DNA of 64,000 nucleotides. Source: Paraburkholderia lycopersici (GTDB lineage: Bacteria > Pseudomonadota > Gammaproteobacteria > Burkholderiales > Burkholderiaceae). Location: contig NZ_FMYQ01000001.1 in assembly GCF_900096975.1 (NCBI RefSeq), forward strand, positions 1 through 64,000, read 5' to 3'. The translations under genes were made by a program, and so were the position numbers. Shown one piece after another: positions 8,777 to 16,538 of this stretch (the stretch's first letter is position 1; each line of letters begins with the position of its first letter). Under the pieces are notes generated by a model. The model did no database searches. It worked only from the letters and a program-made list of their open reading frames with translations, and was not told the origin of the DNA.

Positions 8777-10207
8777 ATGGCCACTGCCGCAATTCAATCT
8801 GTTCCGCTCTGCGTGGACCTGGACGGAACGCTCACGCGCACGGACCTGCTGTTCGAAGCCTTCTTCGTGCTCGTCAAGCAGAACCCATTGTCGTTCTTCC
8901 TCTGCTTCGTCTGGGCGCTGCGCGGTCGCGCCTACCTGAAGGAGCAGATTGCGCAGCGCGTGAACATCGACGTCGGCGTCCTTCCCTACAACACCGAACT
9001 GCTCGCATGGCTGCGCGACGAGCGTTCGAGCGGGCGCGAACTGTACCTCTGCACGGCCACGAACCAGCGTCTCGCCTCGCAGATTGCCGCGCACTTTGGG
9101 CTCTTTACCGGCGTGGTCGCGAGCACGGTCGGCAACAACCTGCTCGGAAAGAACAAGGCGCGCGCGCTCGTCGAGCAATTCGGCGCCCACGGCTTCGACT
9201 ATTGCGGCGACGCGCGAGCGGACTTGCCGGTGTGGCGCGAGGCGCGCCAGGCGATCGTGGTAGGCGACAGGCACATTGCCGCCGCGGCGCGCAAGGCAAA
9301 CGCCGCCACCATTTTTTTCGAGCACAAGCGCCGGCTGGTTCCGCTCGTGCTCAAGGAAATGCGCGTGCACCAATGGGTGAAGAACGTGCTGATCTTCGTG
9401 CCGCTTCTCACCGCGCATCGCTTCACGGACCTTTCGGCGGTCGCCGCGGCCTGCATCGCATTTCTGTCGTTCAGCCTGGCCGCTTCGTCGGTGTATCTGC
9501 TCAACGACATGCTCGACCTCGACGCCGACCGGCGCCACGCACGCAAACGCAGCCGGCCATTCGCCTCGGGTGGCCTGTCGCTGAAATTCGGCATCGTGCT
9601 CACCATTGCGCTGCTCGCCGGCGGCGGCGGCCTCGCGGCGCTCCTGCCCTGGAAATTCGGCGTCGTGCTGACTGCCTATTTCGCGACCACCGTCGCCTAC
9701 TCATTCGCGCTCAAGCGCATGACCCTTGTCGATGTATTCACGCTTGCGTGCCTGTACACGGTGCGCGTGATCGCCGGCGGCGCGGCGACCGACATCCCGC
9801 TGTCGTACTGGCTGATTCTGTTCTCCGTGCCGATTTTTCTCTCGCTCGCGATGGTGAAGCGCTACGTCGAGCTCGACATGATTCTTCGCGAAGGCAAGAC
9901 GGAAGCCGCCGGCCGCGGCTACATCACGCAGGACATTTCGATCCTGCGTTCGTTCGGCACAGCTTCCGCCTATCTCGCCGTGCTCGTGCTCGCGTTGTAT
10001 CTGAACACGCCCGAAATGAAGACGTTGTACCTGCATCCGCAGGCGCTGTGGGCCACCTTCGCGCTCACGCTCTACTGGGTCAGCCGGATCTGGATGTGCG
10101 CGTTTCGCGGCACGATGCACGACGACCCGATCGTGTTCGCATTCAAGGATCGCGCGAGTCTCGCTGTGCTCGGGCTATGCGGCCTCAGCATGCTGCTTGC
10201 GATCTGA
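8777..10207 (+). CDS. HAD phosphatase-UbiA prenyltransferase fusion, 476 aa
   Basis: Two domains in one chain. Residues about 10-190 are a HAD hydrolase (DLDGTLT at 14-20, TATNQ, and VVGDRH). Residues about 195-476 are a UbiA membrane prenyltransferase with NDMLDLDAD (243-251) as the magnesium-pyrophosphate site and SFALKRMTLVDVFTL as the second motif. In mycobacteria separate proteins do these jobs: Rv3806c makes polyprenyl-phosphoryl-5-phosphoribose and Rv3807c is the proposed phosphatase. The fusion would supply the substrate of the DprE1/DprE2 pair. GGAGA at 8766-8770 touches an ATG at 8771 but is correctly spaced for the ATG at 8777, so 8777 is preferred. A gap of about 150 bases follows gtrA. 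Confidence 0.9.
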   Translation: MATAAIQSVPLCVDLDGTLTRTDLLFEAFFVLVKQNPLSFFLCFVWALRGRAYLKEQIAQRVNIDVGVLPYNTELLAWLRDERSSGRELYLCTATNQRLASQIAAHFGLFTGVVASTVGNNLLGKNKARALVEQFGAHGFDYCGDARADLPVWREARQAIVVGDRHIAAAARKANAATIFFEHKRRLVPLVLKEMRVHQWVKNVLIFVPLLTAHRFTDLSAVAAACIAFLSFSLAASSVYLLNDMLDLDADRRHARKRSRPFASGGLSLKFGIVLTIALLAGGGGLAALLPWKFGVVLTAYFATTVAYSFALKRMTLVDVFTLACLYTVRVIAGGAATDIPLSYWLILFSVPIFLSLAMVKRYVELDMILREGKTEAAGRGYITQDISILRSFGTASAYLAVLVLALYLNTPEMKTLYLHPQALWATFALTLYWVSRIWMCAFRGTMHDDPIVFAFKDRASLAVLGLCGLSMLLAI

Positions 10208-10307
10208 TAGGCACTGAGATAGTGCGGCGGCGCGGGACCACGGCTCGCGCCGATGCTCTTTACGTTGCAATGGTACGTGGCGATCATGAATCGGGACGGA
10301 GGCTCGC

Positions 10308-11480
10308 TTGAAGCTAGATGCGGCGATGGGTAAGGATGGCGAGGCATGGTCCCTGTGGAGTTTATCCGCAGCCACCTGCTTCCTGTTGGTTTTTGCATTC
10401 AACGGAACGTCCGGCTATTTCTGGGACTATCGAGTCTACGAGAAAGGATTGAACTGCTTTTTTAGCGGCCTCGATCCTTATGCATGTGCAGCGGGTGACT
10501 TTCCTTTCGTCTACCCGCCATTTTTCCTGAAGATATTTTCCATTGTTCATTTCAGAGCGGCATTTGCCGTCCTGATTGCCGCCTCGGCGGCAGGAATTGG
10601 TTGTGTCTGCATTGATCTTCGATCGCTGGTCCCGTATCGCCGCCTGGTGCCCTGCATCGTTCTCGGCTTCCTGGTCGGAGGCTCCGGTTTTGCCTCGATC
10701 GTGACAGGGAACATAAGTGTCTTCGCACACCTGCTCCTCGTATCGCTTTCATATTTCCTGTACAGAAAGAACGCTATCTATATCTCAACTGCGCACGCGT
10801 TCGCGGTCATATTTTTTTCGGCCATAAAGCCCTATTTCCTTGCTTACGCGCTGCTCTATCTCTTCCTGCCCAAACGGATGCTTTTCACGTTCGCTGCGGT
10901 GATGCTGTCGGTTGCCGGCATCTACCTAGCCCAGCCCGTTCTTTATCCGCAACTGTGGGCGGGATTTCAAGGAGCCATTTACAGTCAGATCGTCGGGCAA
11001 GGGGATGCAGGGCTTTCCCTTTTTGGCGTATTAGGCAAGTTCGGGATGGGAAAGATCGGAATCCTGCTTCACGCGCTCCTGATGCTCGTCATCGTGCTGA
11101 TATCCGTGCTGCTTCGGCGCAGACATGGCCGGATCTCGCTTGCGATCGGTTCCACCGGCGAGCTGTTTTATTTCCTTGCGATTCTCATTCTGCTGAACCC
11201 GAGATTGATGTCGTACGATTTCAGTGTATTTTCAGTTTGTCTTTATTTGTCGATGATCATCTCGTCGCGAGGAGAACGCTGGACGGGATCATTTCTGATA
11301 TTTTTCCCGTTCCTGACTATCCTGCCTCTATGTCTCGATGCACTGTTTGGCATTCGAGTGCATTCCTTAACCTATTATTTCCTGTCGACGTATGTTTTGC
11401 TGGCTACGGCAATCGCCTGTCAATGGCCTAGGCACGCCCCCTGGACAACGGCGTCGGCTGGCGTCCCGTCGCGGAAGTAA
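10308..11480 (+). CDS. GT87-like polytopic glycosyltransferase, 390 aa
   Basis: A membrane protein with roughly ten hydrophobic segments. It has the GT-C/GT87 signature just after the first one: YFWDYRVYEKG, then GLDPY and FVYPPFF. GT87 members, including the mycobacterial arabinofuranosyltransferase AftC, use polyprenyl-phosphate sugars outside the inner membrane. Its place 100 bases after the HAD-UbiA gene makes it the probable user of the furanose donor; the acceptor is unknown. The start is a TTG at 10308 with GGACGGAGG about six bases upstream; the ATG at 10326 is an alternative. The gene is clearly AT-richer than its upstream neighbours, suggesting separate acquisition. Confidence 0.8.
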   Translation: MKLDAAMGKDGEAWSLWSLSAATCFLLVFAFNGTSGYFWDYRVYEKGLNCFFSGLDPYACAAGDFPFVYPPFFLKIFSIVHFRAAFAVLIAASAAGIGCVCIDLRSLVPYRRLVPCIVLGFLVGGSGFASIVTGNISVFAHLLLVSLSYFLYRKNAIYISTAHAFAVIFFSAIKPYFLAYALLYLFLPKRMLFTFAAVMLSVAGIYLAQPVLYPQLWAGFQGAIYSQIVGQGDAGLSLFGVLGKFGMGKIGILLHALLMLVIVLISVLLRRRHGRISLAIGSTGELFYFLAILILLNPRLMSYDFSVFSVCLYLSMIISSRGERWTGSFLIFFPFLTILPLCLDALFGIRVHSLTYYFLSTYVLLATAIACQWPRHAPWTTASAGVPSRK

Positions 11481-11545
11481 TACGTCGATCTGGATTGCCT
11501 TTGATCGACCCCGTGCTGTGCTCTGACGCGCAAAGGGATGCAGCA

Positions 11546-13417
11546 CTAAATCCGCACGGGGGGGAAATCCGAAGCACCCAGGTTCTCGATATCGATGTAA
11601 GACGGCAGCTCATTCGCGGCGCTCGAGAACCAGCCCGTTTCCGTTTGGGAGAACCCGATCCGCTCGAAATAATCGTGGCAGGTCGCGTTTCTTCCAGTAT
11701 CGACGAGATCGGCCCGGATCTCAGGACGCGACTTGAGCGCCAGCCGGGTCGCGATTGCTCCCACGCCCAGTTCGGCGCCAAGTCCAAACACGCGGCATGA
11801 CAGAACGACCTGTACGATGTGCTCGCATCGGATCAGGCAAACAGAAATGATTCCATTGTCGATCAATCTGTCCCGCAGAGAGGAAACCACACAGTACCCG
11901 CCGTTGCTTATAAATTTCTCGAACTCCGATCGTTCCCACCTTTTCCCGGTCGTGTTGAACTGATTCGTCTTGTTGACGAGCTCGAAGGCACGGTCAAAAT
12001 GTCTGGAGCCCGGGGATTTGAGCAGGAAGAAGGATTGACGAAGCTGCAACGAAGCGAGCCATGCCTCTCGCGAAACACCGCTCGCGCCATCGGTACTGGC
12101 TTCGCGCTGCGAAATTGCGCGCACGAGTTCCGTGCGTCGCGAGGACTCTTCGGTGACGACGGGGACCTGTGTTTCGGCCGATCGCAGGATGATTCGCCGC
12201 CAGTCGTAATGATTGCCGCCCAGACAGCGAATATCGGGAATCGCTGCCTTTACCTCGGATAACTCGCGATCGTTGTCGTCTATGAACACACAGTTGCCCG
12301 GGAGCAAATTGACCGTCTTGAGGATCTCAAGGATGTTCTGCGACTTGGGCTTCCAGTTTATGCGGACGCAGGCAAAGTCATCGAGGGTGATGGCGCCGCG
12401 CCAGATAGCATTGAATCTTTCGACGGTAGGCGCTTCTTCATTCTTGCTGCAGATAGCCAACAGTCCGCCGCGCTTCTTGAAGAACATCAGCGCTTCAGCG
12501 AGGCCGACAGGCCAGCCTTCGATGCGCTCATCGATGCTCAGACCCTCTCCTTCCGCCGCAATACCGCGCCACATGGTGTCGTCGAGATCGACGATAATCA
12601 GCTTCACCGGGTTTCGCTGCTCCACGATCTTGACTATCGTTTCAATCCGCGACAAAAGTGCAAGCGTATATTCGCGGGACGCCACCTCATACGTGAAGAC
12701 ATTCCCGAGCGCTCTCGGCGCGTTCAATCGGTTCGAGTCAAGCTTGAAATCCCAATCGTTGATAAACGAGGCGTGCGAGCTGCTTGCCAGGACATCGTCC
12801 TGCAAATGCCGGCGACCGACGAAGTTCAGTATTTCGTTGGCGTCGAGAAAGTAACCGTTGCTCGTCTTGCGGACCGTGTCGGACAAAAGCCGGTTGATCT
12901 CGCGAACGAGATTTCCGGGCGACCCCAGCCCGAACGGGTCGATGAGATCCCCTTCGTAATTAAAGCTCGGCTCGAAGAACGACATGAAGACAAGCGGAAC
13001 GGCCGTTATCTTCGCGGCGATCTGCGCCACCTTTTCCCGAAGGCATTCGCCGACGCTTTCCAGGAGCGCTCGCGCCTCATCGTCTGAGCGGAGCCTGGAG
13101 AAGGCCATGTCGACCACCGGCTCGGGCGTTTGCGTCGCTTCGCTCAGAATATGCCGGAGGGTGAGGCCCACGACGGCCACGTCATCTGTCGGGGCTGCAT
13201 CCGGAATGGGCGTGTGGCGTTTTGAGCCCATCAGGATATGGCGAATATTGTGCCCGGAATTCACGCTTCGCTTGACGAGCATATCGACTGCACACGTTCC
13301 AAGCAGCAGGATATTGAGCTTGCGCGAACCGATTGCGAGCGACGTCGGTGGCAGGGGCAAATTCACCTGCTTATCAGCGACAGAAGAGTAAAACAAATCG
13401 CGAACAAATTGGCGCAT
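11546..13417 (-). CDS. FkbH-like HAD-IIIC protein, 623 aa
   Basis: The central HAD domain has DLDDTMWRG near residues 277-285 and VFIDDND downstream, the hallmark of FkbH-type enzymes. These dephosphorylate 1,3-bisphosphoglycerate and load glyceryl onto an acyl carrier protein, or in related clusters act on other acyl groups. The first 230 residues form an SGNH-like accessory domain (LLLGTCAVD). The last 150 look like a GNAT domain (FNTTGKRWERSEFEKF, then VFGLGAELGVG). The start at 13417 has GGGG seven bases upstream; the longer frame to 13477 has no ribosome site. No free-standing carrier protein is nearby. It converges on the GT87-like gene and its base composition is lower in GC than the NRPS. 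Confidence 0.85.
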   Translation of the reverse strand: MRQFVRDLFYSSVADKQVNLPLPPTSLAIGSRKLNILLLGTCAVDMLVKRSVNSGHNIRHILMGSKRHTPIPDAAPTDDVAVVGLTLRHILSEATQTPEPVVDMAFSRLRSDDEARALLESVGECLREKVAQIAAKITAVPLVFMSFFEPSFNYEGDLIDPFGLGSPGNLVREINRLLSDTVRKTSNGYFLDANEILNFVGRRHLQDDVLASSSHASFINDWDFKLDSNRLNAPRALGNVFTYEVASREYTLALLSRIETIVKIVEQRNPVKLIIVDLDDTMWRGIAAEGEGLSIDERIEGWPVGLAEALMFFKKRGGLLAICSKNEEAPTVERFNAIWRGAITLDDFACVRINWKPKSQNILEILKTVNLLPGNCVFIDDNDRELSEVKAAIPDIRCLGGNHYDWRRIILRSAETQVPVVTEESSRRTELVRAISQREASTDGASGVSREAWLASLQLRQSFFLLKSPGSRHFDRAFELVNKTNQFNTTGKRWERSEFEKFISNGGYCVVSSLRDRLIDNGIISVCLIRCEHIVQVVLSCRVFGLGAELGVGAIATRLALKSRPEIRADLVDTGRNATCHDYFERIGFSQTETGWFSSAANELPSYIDIENLGASDFPPVRI

Positions 13418-13753
13418 CTGTGACCCCAGAATCAAAACGTTCGACGCCGCAGGGAAATACAAATCGCATGCCGGCATTCGGTCCGGCGCGCCGGAGTTTC
13501 GCGAAGCGTGCTCGCTTTATCCTGACGGCCGGTATGTGCCCTGCGATTAAAGCAGAGCGTCACTGCCCCCTCTGTGCGCCGACATACACAGCTTGATCAG
13601 TGCTGGATAGGAGCCCGCCCATGCCGCGCCAGGCGAGAGACTCTGGCGGCAAAGAGTCGAATTGGAGGAAACGAAACAGGTGTCGCGCTCGCCAGCGTCG
13701 CTGGCTGGCGCAGCGGAACGGCGGCGGGAGATCCGCGGCACGATCCCCGATAA
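13418..13753. other. Intergenic region, 336 bases
   Basis: It lies between two leftward genes. The only structure seen is a short hairpin, GCCAGC-GTC-GCTGGC at 13691-13705, about 50 bases past the GT2 stop on the minus strand. It lacks a T run, so it is not called a terminator. Confidence 0.5.
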
Positions 13754-14692
13754 TCAGGTCGAGTAATCCCGAATCTGAATTTTCCGTCTCAACTGCTTCA
13801 TCAGGTTCACGCCGCCTCTTCCGATGACCAGCCTCGCAAACAACGAGACCCAACCCTTGTTCGGTATATCGACCTCTCTAAATATTATTCTCTCGACGAT
13901 ACCGAGTCTCAGGGAAATATCCAGATTCTTGTAAATCAGGACGTTAAATATAAACGATGAGACGTGTCCTTTCGACATCAATTTATTATATTTTTCAAAA
14001 AATACGAGACTTGGCTCGCAATTAGGCGAACCCGATATTCTGGTGGCGCCCGCACTCAAGGAGTACTCCACCAGAGCATCGTGAAGATATACGAACGTGC
14101 AGCCAGCCATTTCGGCCTTGATGGCGAAATCCCAGTCCTGATGACGACGCAAAGACCCGTCGAAGCTGATCAACGGATACTGATGGCGCCACATCATAAT
14201 AGACGAGGTCTGGATATAGCCCCCCTCCAATAGAATGAAATCAAGCATCGATTGACCATCGTAGGGAAAGCGGTTTCCCAAAATGCGCCGGCTTCCGTCG
14301 GTTAGCATGACGTTGCTGAACAAGACCTTCGCTTCGTTCCCGGCAGGCTTGGGACCGAACGCGGCGATGCATCGTTCGAGCTTGGTGGGGAGCCAGCGGT
14401 CATCGGCATCCAGAAAGGCGATCAGGTCGCCGGTGGCTTCTTCGATGCCCCTGTTTCGACACCACGCCGCTCCACGATTCTCGGTTTCGCGGATCAAGCG
14501 TAATGCAATGTCATCTCCACAACGACCGGGCAATTCGAAGTGCGATCCCGATGCGTCATCTATGACAATGATTTCCGACGGCACAACGGTTTGGCTGGCT
14601 ATTGACTCAATCGCCACCCAGAGTAAATCGAGGCTGTTGTAGTGTGGAATGATCACACTAACATGATAGTCATTGTCAAAATCACGCCCCAT
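13754..14692 (-). CDS. Family 2 glycosyltransferase, 312 aa
   Basis: A cytoplasmic GT-A fold enzyme using a nucleotide-sugar donor: VSVIIPHYNSLD at the start, VIDDAS, NRGAAWCRNRGIEEA, and the metal site FLDADDRW near residue 100, then RRHQDWDFAIK as the acceptor-side ED-type motif. The start at 14692 is chosen because GAGGTG stands six bases upstream; the longer frame from 14800 has 36 extra residues unlike the family. The gene is alone on the minus strand, upstream of fkbH, and is AT-rich. Donor and acceptor cannot be read from sequence. Confidence 0.85.
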   Translation of the reverse strand: MGRDFDNDYHVSVIIPHYNSLDLLWVAIESIASQTVVPSEIIVIDDASGSHFELPGRCGDDIALRLIRETENRGAAWCRNRGIEEATGDLIAFLDADDRWLPTKLERCIAAFGPKPAGNEAKVLFSNVMLTDGSRRILGNRFPYDGQSMLDFILLEGGYIQTSSIMMWRHQYPLISFDGSLRRHQDWDFAIKAEMAGCTFVYLHDALVEYSLSAGATRISGSPNCEPSLVFFEKYNKLMSKGHVSSFIFNVLIYKNLDISLRLGIVERIIFREVDIPNKGWVSLFARLVIGRGGVNLMKQLRRKIQIRDYST

Positions 14693-15416
14693 CCCACACC
14701 TCGAATCTGAATTTCGCCAGCTTCCTCGCACATGGAGCAAAACCACCCAGATTGATCTGGCAGGGCTTGAATTACACGCAACCTTCCGATTTCTTGCCAA
14801 CTACATCGAAGCGCTTACGAAATCTATTTTCATCGCTTACGAAATACAAAATTAATATTACAATTTCAAAATAATCATTCCGACAAAAGCTTTCCATTGC
14901 CGCGTTAGGGCGGCGCAGTTTTCGTCGAGCACGATGGAGCTGATGCAGTTCAATATCGATACAGTCGATGGCCTTTTGAAAGCCGGGCCGACCGACGGGC
15001 CGGCGAATTCGTCCAATGCCGCTTCGCATCGCGAGGAATCAGCTAGCTGGCTACGTTCGGAGAGCCCTGCGTGCTTTTGCGTCAACGCCTTGCTTCAACA
15101 ATTGCCGCCTCCGCTCATCGAGGAACGACTCGCAAGATGCTTGCGGTCGTGCCGGGCACGCACGCCGCGCGCCGCCGTCGCATACGCAGGCGCGACACGC
15201 TGTGACCGATCGTAGGCCGGGTTCACCGCACCGTTCCGTGGGTTGCCCAACAATTCCATGCGGGTTGTATCGATCCAGCCTCTGGCATGCCGGCCGCTTT
15301 TGCCCGGAAGCGCGCCTATGTCTTTCCACGAAAATCGCGGAAGACTATACGCCGCTCCTCCGGGATTGCCCCCTGTAGAATCAATACGTCCCACTGCGAG
15401 TCTAACCAGGCTTCCC
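14693..15416. other. Divergent intergenic region, 724 bases, AT-rich core
   Basis: It separates the leftward GT2 from the rightward phosphopantetheinyl transferase. A strongly AT-rich block at about 14805-14885 probably holds the promoter(s). No coding frame with a ribosome site was found. Confidence 0.55.
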
Positions 15417-16127
15417 ATGTCCACTCCCCTCCTTGCACCGCCCTCCGCGCAAGACGTGCATGTCTGGCAATGGGATCTCGATATCCGCGCTGGCGATTTC
15501 GACCGGTACTGGGAGATGCTGTCGGCGCAGGAGCGCGAACGCGCGGGCAAATTCCGTTTCGAACGGCATCGGCGCCGCTTCGTGGCGGGACGAGGCGAAC
15601 TCAGGGAACTGCTCAGCCGCTATCTCGCCTTATCCCCGCAAGCGGTCGCGCTTGGCTATGGCCAGGAAGGCAAGCCATTCTGTTTGAGCCAGCCTTCCGG
15701 CTGGACGATCTGCTTCAACCTCAGCCACAGCGAAAACAAGGCGGCGCTGGCGATCTCGAACGGTTTCGAAGTCGGCATCGACGTAGAACGTGTGCGGCCG
15801 ATCGAGGAGAATCTGCCGCTCGAAGTATTTTCCACGCGGGAGCGGGCGCAATTCGGCGCATTGCCGGATGCGGAACGGCAACCTGTCTTCTTCGAAACCT
15901 GGGCGCGCAAAGAGGCCTGTTTGAAGGCGCTCGGCACCGGCTTTATCCGGCCACCGACTTATTTCGAGTTCGACCTGTCGATCCACGGCGACACAACACC
16001 GCTTTTCGTCGGCGGCGAAACGCGGGAAGCGGCGCAATGGCGCGTACGCGCGCTGTCATCGGGCGAGGCCTGCGCGGGCGCGGTAGCGGCAAGGCGCGCG
16101 GACTGGTCCATCGTCGAGATGAACTGA
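15417..16127 (+). CDS. 4'-phosphopantetheinyl transferase, Sfp type, 236 aa
   Basis: Transfers phosphopantetheine from CoA to the conserved Ser of carrier domains, so it should activate the three carrier sites of the NRPS-PKS encoded next. The Sfp-family motifs are clear: NLSHSENKAALAI, VGIDVERVRP at 119-128 with the magnesium-binding Asp122 and Glu124, and WARKEACLKALG from residue 162. The length is normal for the family. The start at 15417 gives the standard amino terminus; a longer frame to 15243 adds 58 residues with no family resemblance. It lies 411 bases before the NRPS gene on the same strand. Confidence 0.93.
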   Translation: MSTPLLAPPSAQDVHVWQWDLDIRAGDFDRYWEMLSAQERERAGKFRFERHRRRFVAGRGELRELLSRYLALSPQAVALGYGQEGKPFCLSQPSGWTICFNLSHSENKAALAISNGFEVGIDVERVRPIEENLPLEVFSTRERAQFGALPDAERQPVFFETWARKEACLKALGTGFIRPPTYFEFDLSIHGDTTPLFVGGETREAAQWRVRALSSGEACAGAVAARRADWSIVEMN

Positions 16128-16538
16128 CCGACGATTGGCCAGTCCGCATCGGCGTCGCAACGCGATCGGCCCGGACGCCCCACCCGGAAATCCCCCCCAA
16201 GAACACGAGCGCTTCGCGAAAGCGCGCAAGGCGACTTTTCGCGCGCCCGTACCGCAATGCACGCGCCTGCGTCCCCTTCATCCGCCGGGGGCCCGAGCAC
16301 CCGCGCGCGATGTGTTGTTGCAGCACACCGTATGTGTGCGACGGCGAACGGATACGCGCCCCGCGGAAGATTAAGTTCCTCTTACAGCAAATTGCGCGCT
16401 CGAGGCACGGGTCGGGCGCGCATCGCCTCATGCTGCTTGCGCCTCCCGTGACCGTCCGCCGTGATGCGCGCCAACTGCGCGCATCGCACAGCGAGGCTCA
16501 GTACAAGGCCTTCATCAAAGTCATTGGGGGAGTGGCAA
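16128..16538. other. NRPS upstream region, 411 bases
   Basis: A long leader or promoter region between the phosphopantetheinyl transferase and the NRPS gene. It holds the shared upstream element (16318-16373) and GCATCGCACA at 16481-16490, an imperfect match to the half-site of the exopolysaccharide palindrome. A strong ribosome site, GGGGGAG, precedes the NRPS start. Confidence 0.65.
16318..16373 (+). promoter_or_regulatory. Shared upstream element, NRPS copy
   Basis: The core at 16333-16354 (containing GTGCGACGGCGAACGGATA) is identical over 22 bases to a sequence at 51232-51253 read on the minus strand. After exactly 11 non-conserved bases both copies have GAAGATTA (here 16366-16373). Both also have GTTGCA a little upstream. 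Each faces the gene it precedes, and this copy ends 165 bases before the NRPS ATG. It may be an operator, promoter or leader-RNA element. Confidence 0.75.

Noticed and set aside
16311-16330. Sigma-54 promoter suggested by TTGCA in the shared element
   Set aside because: The -24 GG at the required distance is missing in both copies.
16128-16460. RfaH ops/JUMPstart element before the NRPS or exopolysaccharide operon
   Set aside because: The GGCGGTAGCGT-type core is absent; the conserved element has a different sequence.
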